Part shown: positions 16,253 to 24,923 of the stretch, one piece after another
Position numbering within the stretch: position 1 is the first letter of the stretch
Layout: every line of letters begins with the position of its first letter
From: Anaerolineae bacterium
Lineage (GTDB): Bacteria > Chloroflexota > Anaerolineae > Aggregatilineales > Phototrophicaceae
Assembly: GCA_023382675.1 (NCBI GenBank)
Contig: JAHDWN010000055.1
Span: 1-35,185, forward strand
DNA length: 35,185 bases
Reading direction: 5' to 3'
The notes under the pieces: model-generated
The model's database searches: none
The model's input: only the letters and a program-made list of their open reading frames with translations
What the model was told of the DNA's origin: nothing
Translations under genes and position numbers: made by a program

Positions 16253-17341
16253 TTATGTCATTCGGCAGTATTGCATGTGACCGACGTTCTGCGCAAGCCC
16301 CTTTAGTTCAAGCATCGTCAACATACTGCTCACAAACGCCATTGGCAGCCCGGTTAGTCGCGCCAGATCGTCGATGTGCAGTGGCTCGGTACTCAGGTGT
16401 TCGAGGAGCTGCGCTTCCTCGTCGCTGGCCGGTTGGATGCGCTCGGCGACTCGCTGTGTCTGGACAGTGGTGTAGGCGACGTTGATCTCGTCCAAAATAT
16501 CCTCGGCGCGCATCACCAGCTTCGCGCCATCCTGGATCAATCGGTTCGTGCCGGTGCTCGATAGATTGAAGATGTTGCCGGGCACGGCGAAAACCTCGCG
16601 ACCCTGCTCCAGCGCGTGGACTGCCGTGATCAGCGCGCCGCTCTGATCCGGCGCCTCTGCAACCAGGACGCCGAGCGCCAGTCCGCTGATGATCCGGTTG
16701 CGACGCGGGAAGTTGCGCTTTTCCGGCGGTGTGCCCAAGGGAAATTCGCTGATGATCGCCCCCTGGCGCATGATCTTCTGGGCAAGTTCGCTGTTGCTGC
16801 GCGGGTAGATGCGATCAATGCCACTGCCGAGCACGGCAATCGTCCTGCCACCGCCTTCGAGCGCGCCTTGATGGGCGTCGGCGTCAATACCCTGCGCCAG
16901 CCCGCTGACGACGGTGACACCCTGTGCGGCGACTGCCTTCGCCAGTTCGTGGGCGGCCTTCTGGCCATAGGCGCTGGGCTTGCGCGTGCCGACGATTGCC
17001 AGCGCGACGTTATCCATGTCTGCCAGCGCGCCGCGCACGTAAAGTACCGGCGGCGCGTCTGCGATGCGCAGCAAGAGTTCAGGATAGCTGTCGTCTGCCT
17101 GCGTGATGATATGCGCACCTGTTCGGCGGATGCGCTGCATCTCGGCGTCCAGGTCGAGGGCAGCGCGCGCCTTGAGCAGGTTGGCAAGCGGCACGCCGCT
17201 TAAGCCCGCCTTGAGCAGTGCCGCTTCCGGCGCTTGCCATGCCTCGCCAAGCGTTTGAAAATGTTCACGCAGGAGCGCGATCCGTTTGGGGCCGATTTCC
17301 GGGATCAGGCTGAAGCCAAGCCAGAAACGAGACTCTGTCAA
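16253..17341 (-). CDS. dprA: DNA-processing protein DprA (Smf)
   Basis: DprA protects incoming single-stranded DNA and loads RecA during natural transformation. The 362-residue protein has an N-terminal helix-hairpin-helix/SAM-like part (IPEIGPKRIALLREHF), a Rossmann-like core (about 105-295) with AIVGTRKPSAYG, VVSGLAQGIDADAHQGAL, AVLGSGIDRIYPRSN, ISEFPLGTPPEKRNFPRRNRIISG split across it, and EVFAVPGN, then a C-terminal winged-helix domain (about 305-360). The start is TTG 17341 with GGGGA 7 bases upstream; an upstream ATG is out of frame. A possible promoter lies in the 98-base gap from rimM. No other competence genes are in view. Confidence 0.95.
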   Translation of the reverse strand: MTESRFWLGFSLIPEIGPKRIALLREHFQTLGEAWQAPEAALLKAGLSGVPLANLLKARAALDLDAEMQRIRRTGAHIITQADDSYPELLLRIADAPPVLYVRGALADMDNVALAIVGTRKPSAYGQKAAHELAKAVAAQGVTVVSGLAQGIDADAHQGALEGGGRTIAVLGSGIDRIYPRSNSELAQKIMRQGAIISEFPLGTPPEKRNFPRRNRIISGLALGVLVAEAPDQSGALITAVHALEQGREVFAVPGNIFNLSSTGTNRLIQDGAKLVMRAEDILDEINVAYTTVQTQRVAERIQPASDEEAQLLEHLSTEPLHIDDLARLTGLPMAFVSSMLTMLELKGLAQNVGHMQYCRMT

Positions 17342-17382
17342 CCGCGATTCCCCATGAGAGCAGCGTAATATCTACTTCTCAC

Positions 17383-17412
17383 AGAGTATCAACCGCTTAT
17401 AGGCCGCGTCAA
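17383..17412 (-). promoter_or_regulatory. Candidate dprA promoter with overlapping inverted repeat
   Basis: The minus strand reads TTGACG (17407-17412), an 18-base spacer and TACTCT (17383-17388). The -10 match is weak. An inverted repeat ACCGCTT/AAGCGGT (17392-17398, 17411-17417) spans the -35 box and could be an operator or a rimM 3' hairpin; no T-run follows. Confidence 0.38.
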
Positions 17413-17439
17413 GCGGTAATTCGGAATCGGATTTGCCGA

Positions 17440-17982
17440 TCAGCGGTCGGGCAGCAGCCCTTCTGGAAGCTGCACAGTCATCTTGCGGGCGTCGATGTCC
17501 GTCTCAACGATCACGCGATCGATAGCCGGGATGAGCACTTCGCCATAGGTGTCGCTCTTGATTACGTAAACGTCGTTCGCGCCCGTCTCGATTACGTCAA
17601 CCAGTGTGCCCAAGCGCTCGCCTTCAACCGTGCTCACCTCGACACCGATCAGCTCGTAAAGATAGAATTCGCCCTCTTCGAGCGGCACGGCATGATCCAT
17701 ATCCACCAGGACATATAGCTGGCGCAAGGGTTCGGCTTGATCACGGCCATCAATGCCACCCAGCGTCAGCAGGGCGTAGCCCTGATGCAGGCGCACGTGT
17801 TCCAGCATGTAAGCAGTAACGGATGTACCTGCCTCATCTTCGCTGAGGTAAACGTATTCCAGATCAGCGAGGCGTTCGGGGTAGGCGGTCAGCACGTGCA
17901 TGCGCACTTCACCGCGCACGCCGTGCGGGCGAAGAAGCTTGCCGAGGACGAGATATTCCGGTCTTTGAGGCGTGTCGGACAT
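17440..17982 (-). CDS. rimM: 16S rRNA processing protein RimM
   Basis: RimM assists late 30S assembly around the 16S head and binds S19. At 180 residues it has the standard two domains: an N-terminal beta-barrel (YLVLGKLLRPHGVRGEVRMH, about 9-28) and a C-terminal PRC-barrel (about 100-175, beginning EFYLYELIGVEV and ending with the typical PLxxR-like LLPDR). It starts one base after the stop of the KH-protein gene, implying translational coupling. In many bacteria trmD and rplS follow rimM; here the next gene is dprA, so those two are elsewhere. Confidence 0.95.
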   Translation of the reverse strand: MSDTPQRPEYLVLGKLLRPHGVRGEVRMHVLTAYPERLADLEYVYLSEDEAGTSVTAYMLEHVRLHQGYALLTLGGIDGRDQAEPLRQLYVLVDMDHAVPLEEGEFYLYELIGVEVSTVEGERLGTLVDVIETGANDVYVIKSDTYGEVLIPAIDRVIVETDIDARKMTVQLPEGLLPDR

Positions 17983-17983
17983 G

Positions 17984-18214
17984 CTAGACGATCTTGAGGA
18001 TGACCCGCTTGCCCCGTTGATCGGCTTCGGTCACTTTGAGCAGTGCGCGCATGGCGTTGGCGACGCGGCCATTCTTACCGATGATGCGCCCGGCGTCTTG
18101 CTGGGCGACGCGCAGCTCTAAAATAATCGTAGACCCGGCTTCGCGTCTTCTGACGCGCACGGCTGCGGGATCATCAACCAGACTGGTGGCGATGTATTCA
18201 ATCAAATCTTGCAT
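17984..18214 (-). CDS. khpA: KH-domain RNA-binding protein (KhpA/YlqC family)
   Basis: A 76-residue single KH-domain protein. The start MQDLIEYIATSLVDDP and the GxxG-bearing loop RIIGKNGRVANAMRALL (about 47-63) are characteristic. KhpA-type proteins bind RNA, pair with KhpB and affect ribosome maturation and cell size in Gram-positive bacteria. GGAG lies 6 bases before the ATG. Its position between rpsP and rimM is the conserved family arrangement. Confidence 0.92.
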   Translation of the reverse strand: MQDLIEYIATSLVDDPAAVRVRRREAGSTIILELRVAQQDAGRIIGKNGRVANAMRALLKVTEADQRGKRVILKIV

Positions 18215-18287
18215 GACAGGCTCCGGTCATGGATTAGAGACAAATCAGGGCACACCACGCGGCGCACCCTGGTCTTCATAAGCGTTT

Positions 18288-18908
18288 CTACGCTTCGTCT
18301 TTATCACCTTCAACGGCGTCTTCGATCGCTTCGACAACATCTTCTACGACTTCTTCGACCTTCGCTTTGGCTTTCTTAGCGCCAGCCTTGACCGCCTCGA
18401 CGACATCTTCTACAGCATCTTCGACGACGGCCTCGACTTTCTTCACGTCTTCCTTGATCTCGTCGACAACATCTTTGGCCTCGGTCACGGCGGCTTCCGC
18501 GGCAGGTGCGGCAGCGGCAGCAGCGCGTTCGGCGGCCTTCCACTTGGATTGACCATCCGCCGGGGCGGCGTAGCGCGTCTTCGGGCTGACCTGGACTTCG
18601 GCAAGCTGCGCGTTGGCTTCCGCGACCAATGCTTCCACCGCTTCGCCCTTGCGCAGGCGCTCGAAGCGCCCCAAGGTGCCGGTGCGCTGGAGGATGCGCT
18701 TGACGGCATCACTCGGCTGCGCGCCGACGTTGAGCCAGTGCAGCGCGCGATCTTCCTTGATGTTATCAGTCGCAGGCTCGGTGCGTGGGTTGTGGAAGCC
18801 GATGATCTCGATGAAGCGACCGTCGCGCGGGCTGCGCTGGTCGGTCACGACGATACGATAGCTTGGCTGACCCTTCAAACCCATACGGCGTAGACGAATA
18901 CGAACCAT
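18288..18908 (-). CDS. rpsP: 30S ribosomal protein S16 with long acidic/Ala-rich C-terminal extension
   Basis: The first about 85 residues are ordinary S16 ([52 protein letters not shown]). The protein continues to 206 residues, while S16 is usually 80-100. The extra part (about 86-206) is Ala/Val/Glu/Lys-rich, predicted helical, with a poly-Ala patch (about 129-137) and repeating [16 protein letters not shown] units, ending GDKDEA. It is read in the same frame with no stop, so the extension appears genuine. Start 18908 is supported by AAAGGAG 8 bases upstream; the open frame before it is spurious. It lies 102 bases below ffh. Confidence 0.93.
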   Translation of the reverse strand: MVRIRLRRMGLKGQPSYRIVVTDQRSPRDGRFIEIIGFHNPRTEPATDNIKEDRALHWLNVGAQPSDAVKRILQRTGTLGRFERLRKGEAVEALVAEANAQLAEVQVSPKTRYAAPADGQSKWKAAERAAAAAAPAAEAAVTEAKDVVDEIKEDVKKVEAVVEDAVEDVVEAVKAGAKKAKAKVEEVVEDVVEAIEDAVEGDKDEA

Positions 18909-19010
18909 TCTCGAACTCTCCTTTAGAGTTTGCGCTCCTCTTCGCCTTCCCAGGCGGGGAGCTACTGGCACGGTAAATGTGACTCAGTTGCGGTAGGGGG
19001 TTGCGTTGCC

Positions 19011-20348
<1,338 letters not shown>

Positions 20349-20386
20349 GCGGTTTGCGTGTCTATTCCCTCGTCAAGCAGCGTTTC

Positions 20387-20415
20387 ATTGTAGTTGAGGG
20401 ACAATCCGTAAGCAA
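20387..20415 (-). promoter_or_regulatory. Promoter of the ffh-rpsP-khpA-rimM operon
   Basis: The minus strand reads TTGCTT (20410-20415), a 17-base spacer and TACAAT (20387-20392). A transcript would start near 20380, giving a leader of about 32 bases to the ffh ATG. Confidence 0.6.
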
Positions 20416-20433
20416 GGGTGGGGCGGAGTGGTC

Positions 20434-20439
20434 TATAAT
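20434..20439 (+). promoter_or_regulatory. Candidate -10 box for the rightward P-loop-like gene
   Basis: A perfect TATAAT lies about 62 bases before the GTG at 20502, within the divergent region shared with ffh. No good -35 is found at 16-18 bases, so it would be a weak or activator-dependent promoter. Confidence 0.38.
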
Positions 20440-20501
20440 CATTACACAGCGTATGATAAGCCCGCACATGCTGATCGCGCCAATAATAGGGGAGCATTAC
20501 T

Positions 20502-20594
20502 GTGAAAAAGTGGCTTGTTACCGGCGTATCCGTGAGTTAACGCATCAACGTCCTGAATGAGGTCAAGGCTGAGGCCGAAAAGCGCGACATCAGC
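20502..20594 (+). pseudogene. N-terminal part of the P-loop-like gene, cut by an in-frame TAA
   Basis: A GTG at 20502, with GGGGAG 8 bases upstream, opens a frame reading MKKWLVTGVSVS, then TAA at 20538-20540, then 18 further sense codons running in the same frame into the protein at 20595. The opening looks like the first strand and glycine-rich loop of a P-loop NTPase, where one would expect something like GVSGSG. No indel is needed, since the frame is continuous on both sides of the stop. This is either a genuine nonsense mutation or a base error in the sequence. Confidence 0.6.
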
Positions 20595-21551
20595 ATGATG
20601 ATCCATGATCTTGGCGAACTCATCAAGCGGCAGGCGGAACGTCACCAGATGCAGGTTGTGGACGAACGTTTCCTCGACATTGACAAGCATCAACTGCGCT
20701 TGTTATGTACGTCTGCGCTGCAAACCGTCGAGATGGACATCCTACGCCACCCGGAAATCGAGCATCATTTCATCGCTGTACACGCGACCTTCCGCTGGAA
20801 AGGCCGCTTGATCCAGGGCATCTCCTACGCGGACGTGCTCGCGCTCAAGCCGGACGCGCTCATCAACGTCGTCAACGACGTGCAGACGATCTTCGAGAAC
20901 AACCGGCGCAACCCCAAGTGGGATGACTCGACCGTGCCGACGACTCAGGAGACGCTCGATTGGATGCTGGAAGAGGAGTTCGTCACCGGCATCCTGGCCG
21001 AGGTCATGAACGTGCCCATGTTCATCATCGCCCGGCGGCACACGCCAGGCAATCTGGCTGACCTCTTCTTCACCGATAAGAAGCGCATCTACCTGAGTTA
21101 CCCGATCACCGCTGTCCAGGACGAACAGCCGGAGATGCTGGATCAGATCCAGGGGCCGATTCTCTCCCGATTGGAAGAATTGTTCGTCGTCTTCAACCCA
21201 CTGACGATTGAGGACATGCCGCTCGCCGAGAAGGGGACGATGGTATCCACTGACGATCTGCCACAGAATATCAGCCAGATCACCGACCGCGCCATCGACC
21301 AGATCAAAAAGCGCACGGTCGAGCGCGACTACCAGTTCATCGACCAGTCTGATGCGGTGGTTGTCTTTTATCTGACGGAGAAGCTCTCGCCTGGCGTGAT
21401 CTCCGAAGTGCTCTACGCGCATCGCAACCAGAAGCCGGTCTTCATGGTCTTTAGTGGCAAGCGCAGCCCATTCCTGGAAGTGCCGACGACCGAGATCCAC
21501 AACACGCCCGAAGCGCTCATGGAGTCCGTTGTCCGCTTCGCACAGAAGTGA
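20595..21551 (+). CDS. P-loop-like protein lacking its N-terminal loop; C-terminal deoxyribosyltransferase-like domain
   Basis: The remaining open part is 318 residues. Residues about 1-155 resemble the later portion of a nucleotide-kinase or AAA-like domain (VHATFRWKG, DALINVVNDVQTIFENN). Residues about 163-318 look like a Rossmann-type domain similar to nucleoside 2-deoxyribosyltransferases: IYLSYPITA (165-173), DYQFIDQSDAVVVFYL (245-260) and SPGVISEVLYAHRNQKPV (265-282) with a possible catalytic E271. This assignment is by motif shape only. ATG 20595 has no good ribosome-binding site. If the upstream TAA is real, translation would start here or not at all, and the nucleotide-binding loop would be missing. 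Transcribed away from ffh. Confidence 0.6.
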   Translation: MMIHDLGELIKRQAERHQMQVVDERFLDIDKHQLRLLCTSALQTVEMDILRHPEIEHHFIAVHATFRWKGRLIQGISYADVLALKPDALINVVNDVQTIFENNRRNPKWDDSTVPTTQETLDWMLEEEFVTGILAEVMNVPMFIIARRHTPGNLADLFFTDKKRIYLSYPITAVQDEQPEMLDQIQGPILSRLEELFVVFNPLTIEDMPLAEKGTMVSTDDLPQNISQITDRAIDQIKKRTVERDYQFIDQSDAVVVFYLTEKLSPGVISEVLYAHRNQKPVFMVFSGKRSPFLEVPTTEIHNTPEALMESVVRFAQK

Positions 21552-21571
21552 GGACGCGATGGCAGCATTGT

Positions 21572-21606
21572 CTCCGGCGGGTCATGGAGTTATTTTCCCG
21601 CCGGAG
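21572..21606 (+). terminator. Strong hairpin after the P-loop-like gene
   Basis: A perfect 10-bp stem CTCCGGCGGG/CCCGCCGGAG (21572-21581, 21597-21606) with a 15-base loop lies 20 bases past the stop. There is no T-run after it, so it may stabilise the 3' end or end transcription inefficiently. Confidence 0.45.
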
Positions 21607-21746
21607 CCGCCTGTGTCGATAAAAGCCGCCAGCCCTCCCCACAAACGGGTCACCTGTCCTATCTCAAGTTAGGTGTTTCACTGCATGTTGCTTGCCGGGC
21701 TTCCAGGTAGGCTGGAGTCGTTCAACGTGAAAAGGAGGATAGCCCA

Positions 21747-22235
21747 ATGGCTATGCAATCACTGGACGACTTATTTGTGCGTGAACTCAAGGATGTCTAC
21801 GACGCCGAGCATCAGGTGGTCAACGCGCTGCCGAAAATGGCGAAGGCCGCCAACGCGAGCGATCTGCAAAGCACCTTTGAAGAGCATTTGAAGCAGAGCA
21901 AGGGGCACATCGAACGCCTCAAGCAGGTCTTTGATCTACTCAACCGGAAGCCTGCGCGCGAAACGTGCGACGGCATGAAGGGCCTTATCGAAGAAGGCCA
22001 GAAAGTGCTCGAAGAAGACATGAGCGACGAGGTGCGCGATGCTGCACTGATCGCTGCCGCACAGCGCGTGGAACACTACGAAATGGCCGGCTATGGCACG
22101 CTGCGCACCTATGCGCACTTGCTCGGTCATGCCGAGGCCGCACAGCTTCTGCAGCAGATCCTCGATGAAGAAGAAATCACCGACAAGAAGCTGTCGCAGC
22201 TCGCCAATGGCGTCAACCAGGCCGCTTTGAGTTGA
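21747..22235 (+). CDS. DUF892 ferritin-like protein (YciF family)
   Basis: This 162-residue protein is a four-helix ferritin-like domain of the YciE/YciF family, which is associated with stress and may bind a di-iron centre. Typical segments are LDDLFVRELKDVYDAEHQ (about 5-22), the central HLKQSKGHIERLKQVF and the third-helix AAQRVEHYEMAGYGTLRTYA (about 105-124). Carboxylate and histidine ligands E22-H23 and E111/H112 are visible candidates. A strong AAAGGAGG precedes the ATG. The next gene follows by 21 bases and is probably co-expressed. Confidence 0.92.
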   Translation: MAMQSLDDLFVRELKDVYDAEHQVVNALPKMAKAANASDLQSTFEEHLKQSKGHIERLKQVFDLLNRKPARETCDGMKGLIEEGQKVLEEDMSDEVRDAALIAAAQRVEHYEMAGYGTLRTYAHLLGHAEAAQLLQQILDEEEITDKKLSQLANGVNQAALS

Positions 22236-22256
22236 GGTTAAGAAGGAGATAGCGAC

Positions 22257-22640
22257 ATGCAGACCCACAATCACTCTGCGAATCTGACCAACTACGTGCG
22301 CGAAGATATGGATGTCTTCGACGTGAATGGAGACAAGATCGGCGAAGTCGACTTCGTGCGCCTGAGCGACGAAGACCCCAGCACCGAATATCCCGAAACC
22401 GTGACTCCCGGTAGTGTCGATGATCAGGCCAGCACGTTCATCGAGGAGATCGCCGACGTTTTCACGGATTGGCCGCGGCTGCCCGAAGAAATGCGCGAGC
22501 GCCTGCTCCGTTCCGGCTTCGTGCGTATCGATCGCGGTCTGCTCAAGAGCGATGTCATCGCGATGCCCGATCAGATCACCAGCGTGACCGAAGACGCGGT
22601 TTATCTCAACGCGGCGGAAGACAAGCTGCTGGCGCTCTAA
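22257..22640 (+). CDS. PRC-barrel-like/DUF2171-type small protein
   Basis: The protein has 127 residues. The opening NYVREDMDVFDVNGDKIGEVDFVRL is a PRC-barrel-like strand pattern, and the end GLLKSDVIAMPDQITSVTEDAVYLN matches the closing strands of DUF2171/PRC-type proteins. An acidic insert lies between (about 40-85). AAGAAGGAGAT precedes the ATG. It is paired with the DUF892 gene, and the two are likely stress-related, but no specific biochemical role can be given. Confidence 0.72.
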   Translation: MQTHNHSANLTNYVREDMDVFDVNGDKIGEVDFVRLSDEDPSTEYPETVTPGSVDDQASTFIEEIADVFTDWPRLPEEMRERLLRSGFVRIDRGLLKSDVIAMPDQITSVTEDAVYLNAAEDKLLAL

Positions 22641-22676
22641 GCGTAGCGTCACGAAATCGGCACAACGATACACAAA

Positions 22677-22706
22677 ACGAGAGGCTCAGTTACCTGGGCC
22701 TCTCGT
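22677..22706. terminator. Convergent hairpin terminator
   Basis: A 9-bp perfect stem ACGAGAGGC/GCCTCTCGT (22677-22685, 22698-22706) lies between the rightward PRC-like gene and the leftward flavin reductase. On the minus strand it is followed by TTTTGTG, on the plus strand by the weaker GCTTT, so it works best for the flavin-reductase transcript. Confidence 0.75.
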
Positions 22707-22715
22707 GCTTTCCCG

Positions 22716-23231
22716 TCACTCGCCAATCGTTTCCCGCTCAATCGAACGGTAGTTGCGGTCGAAGTAGAGCAGCGGATCGTGTGGGGTTTCGCTCCAGCCG
22801 GTGGCTACCACTTCGCCGATGTAGATCCAGTGTGTGCTGCCGTCGTGGCGAGCATGCATACGGCAGTCGAGCCAGCCAATCGCCTCTTTGATCAGCGGCG
22901 CGCCGGTCACGGCGGTGAATGTCTCGACACCGGTGAAGCGATCTTCGTCAACCTCTAGGGGAATACGTCCGGCGAAACGATCGGACAGGTGTTCCTGGTT
23001 GGCGTTCAAGATCGACACAGCGAACACACCTGACGCCTCGATTACCGGGATCGTGCTGGAGTCTTTGTGCAGGCAGACCAGGATCAGCGGCGGCTCCAAC
23101 GAGAGTGAATTGAATGCGCTCACGGTCAGGCCGTTGCGCTCTTCGCCTGCCGCCGAAGTCACTACCGATACACCGCTTGCCCAAAGGCGCAGCGTATTGC
23201 GCATGTCATCCGGGTCAACCATGTCAGCCAT
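22716..23231 (-). CDS. Flavin reductase-like FMN-binding protein
   Basis: A 171-residue split-barrel flavin reductase domain protein that uses NAD(P)H to reduce free or bound flavin, often supplying an oxygenase. The family pattern is clear: MRNTLRLWASGVSVVTS (about 10-26), GLTVSAFNSLSLEPPLILVCL (with its FNS flavin-contact segment), GVFAVSILNANQEHLSDRFAG, and a C-terminal ARHDGSTHWIYIGEVV. An in-frame TTG lies 4 codons upstream, but ATG 23231 has GAGGA 6-7 bases before it and is preferred. It could supply FMNH2 to the LLM enzymes, but they are 18 kb away. Confidence 0.9.
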   Translation of the reverse strand: MADMVDPDDMRNTLRLWASGVSVVTSAAGEERNGLTVSAFNSLSLEPPLILVCLHKDSSTIPVIEASGVFAVSILNANQEHLSDRFAGRIPLEVDEDRFTGVETFTAVTGAPLIKEAIGWLDCRMHARHDGSTHWIYIGEVVATGWSETPHDPLLYFDRNYRSIERETIGE

Positions 23232-23316
23232 GAAAATCCTCAATTCCTACAACGTATGTCCACATTCACCAGTAAATCACGTGCTTATTAGAGCCGGATG
23301 TGTGGTTGCCTCTTAC

Positions 23317-24237
23317 TTAATCTTCCCCGAATAAAAACGTGGCGACGCGTGGTGCGATGTCCGCCAGCGTTTGCAGTCCGTCGGCGAATGTCTCTTTGCC
23401 GCTGCCGATAATGACCGTCGGCACATCGTTTTCGGTGTGCTTGCCGTGGCTCAGGTCTTCCATATTGCCGTGATCACTGGTGATGATCATCAGGCCTTCG
23501 TCATCATCCCAGGCGTCGAGCGCTCCCTGCATTACGCCATCGAACAGCTCCAACATGCGTGCGCCTTCCTCGACTGTGCCACGATGGCCGATGGTATCCG
23601 TCACCCAATTGGCGAAGAATGCGAAATGGTAGCGCCGCGACAGCTCGACCATCTTGACGCCTGCCTCATGTGGTGTATACACCGGGCTGTCCGTGTAGCC
23701 AAGCTGCGAGCGCCAGCCTTCGCCTGTCCAATCGACCGCCAGCGCGTCCCCGCTGTAGATTTCGCGCTCGGTGAAAGTCGGCAGCCCGGCGACATGCGGT
23801 GCTTCCTGGTAGCTAGCGCGCAGGCGTTTGCCACGCTCGACCGCCTGATGCCAGCCAGGCGGGTAGCCTTCCAGCAGCGCGGCGGTCATCCCGCGCGCCA
23901 CCACCTGCTTGTAGATGTTGTCTTCGGCCAGCAGCTTGCGGATCGCCGGGCTGGGGCGCGGGCCATAGTGTTCGCCGATCATCTCCGGTACATTGCGCCC
24001 GGTCAGGATCGTCGCTTGCCCGGAGCCGCTCTGGGGCTTGCCGGGTACACCCATGCGCGGGTCGGCCGGCACGAAGACGGCACGCGCGCTCTGCTGCCTG
24101 CCCGTGCTCGAAAGCCAGCGCCGCCCATTGGTGAGGCTGTTCAGCGTCGGTGTGTTGGCTGCGGCGAACGGGTTGACGGACGGATCATCGTCACCGAGGC
24201 CGACCCCATCGAGGAAGATCATCAGAATATGTTTCAT
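23317..24237 (-). CDS. Alkaline-phosphatase/phosphoglycerate-mutase-fold metalloenzyme
   Basis: The 306-residue protein belongs to the metalloenzyme superfamily that includes cofactor-independent phosphoglycerate mutase and phosphopentomutase. Metal-binding motifs are visible: FLDGVGLGD at the N-terminus (D10), SGSGQATILTG as nucleophile loop (near 75-86), WVTDTIGHRG, TSDHGNMED and GKHTEND. It is much shorter than a full mutase, so phosphatase or phosphodiesterase activity is more likely. ATG 24237 is preferred for its GGGAAG 8 bases upstream; a second ATG two codons earlier is possible. It follows the MBL-fold gene in one operon. Confidence 0.85.
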   Translation of the reverse strand: MKHILMIFLDGVGLGDDDPSVNPFAAANTPTLNSLTNGRRWLSSTGRQQSARAVFVPADPRMGVPGKPQSGSGQATILTGRNVPEMIGEHYGPRPSPAIRKLLAEDNIYKQVVARGMTAALLEGYPPGWHQAVERGKRLRASYQEAPHVAGLPTFTEREIYSGDALAVDWTGEGWRSQLGYTDSPVYTPHEAGVKMVELSRRYHFAFFANWVTDTIGHRGTVEEGARMLELFDGVMQGALDAWDDDEGLMIITSDHGNMEDLSHGKHTENDVPTVIIGSGKETFADGLQTLADIAPRVATFLFGED

Positions 24238-24263
24238 GTGCATGGCTTCCCGGCGGCTTTCGA

Positions 24264-24923
24264 TTATTTCTGGTGTTCCAGCCACTCGATCAGGAACGGG
24301 TTGGTGCGCCGTTCATCGCCGAGCGTGGTGCGCCCGCCATGACCCGGCAGCGCGATCACGTCGTCGCCGAGTGGCAGCAGCTGATCGAAGATGCTGTGCA
24401 TCAGCAGGTCGAGATCGCCGCCGGGGAGATCGGTGCGTCCGATGCTCCCCTGGAACAGCGCGTCGCCACAGAAGACAATTTTCTGCGCTGCCATATACAA
24501 GCTGAGATGGCCCGGCGCATGACCTGGCGTGTAGATCGTTTGCAGGGCAACCGGGCCAAGCGAGAGCGTTTCGCGATCGCTTGTCAGCAGACGATCTGGC
24601 TCAGCGGCCTCCGGGAATGGACGCCCGACGAACATCATACCCTGCTGTGGCAGCGCTTTGAGGTAAGGTACACACTCTTGATGAATCCAGAACGGCGCGC
24701 CGGTCAGCGCCTTCAATTCCTTGCTCGCCAGGACGTGATCGAAATGGGCGTGTGTCGCCAGGATCAGCTTGATCTCCCAGCCAGCAGCGCTGGCGGTGCG
24801 CTGGATGGCCTGCGCATCATCGACAGGGTCGATCACCAGGGCTTCCTGGGCTTCGGTATCGCCGACGATGTAGCAGTTGGTGGCGGCGAGGCCCAGTGTC
24901 ATCATTCGAATCTGGATCGTCAT
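24264..24923 (-). CDS. MBL-fold metallo-hydrolase (glyoxalase II-like)
   Basis: A 219-residue metallo-beta-lactamase-fold enzyme. The metal motif THAHFDH gives H58, H60, D62 and H63; PGHAPGHLSLY, FCGDALFQGSIGRTDLPGGD and PGHGGRTTLGDE supply the remaining ligands. The pattern matches the glyoxalase II-like/YcbL group that hydrolyses thioesters such as S-lactoylglutathione or related thiols, although the specific thiol is unknown. Its ATG overlaps the murJ stop (ATGA), so it is translationally coupled to murJ. Confidence 0.93.
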   Translation of the reverse strand: MTIQIRMMTLGLAATNCYIVGDTEAQEALVIDPVDDAQAIQRTASAAGWEIKLILATHAHFDHVLASKELKALTGAPFWIHQECVPYLKALPQQGMMFVGRPFPEAAEPDRLLTSDRETLSLGPVALQTIYTPGHAPGHLSLYMAAQKIVFCGDALFQGSIGRTDLPGGDLDLLMHSIFDQLLPLGDDVIALPGHGGRTTLGDERRTNPFLIEWLEHQK

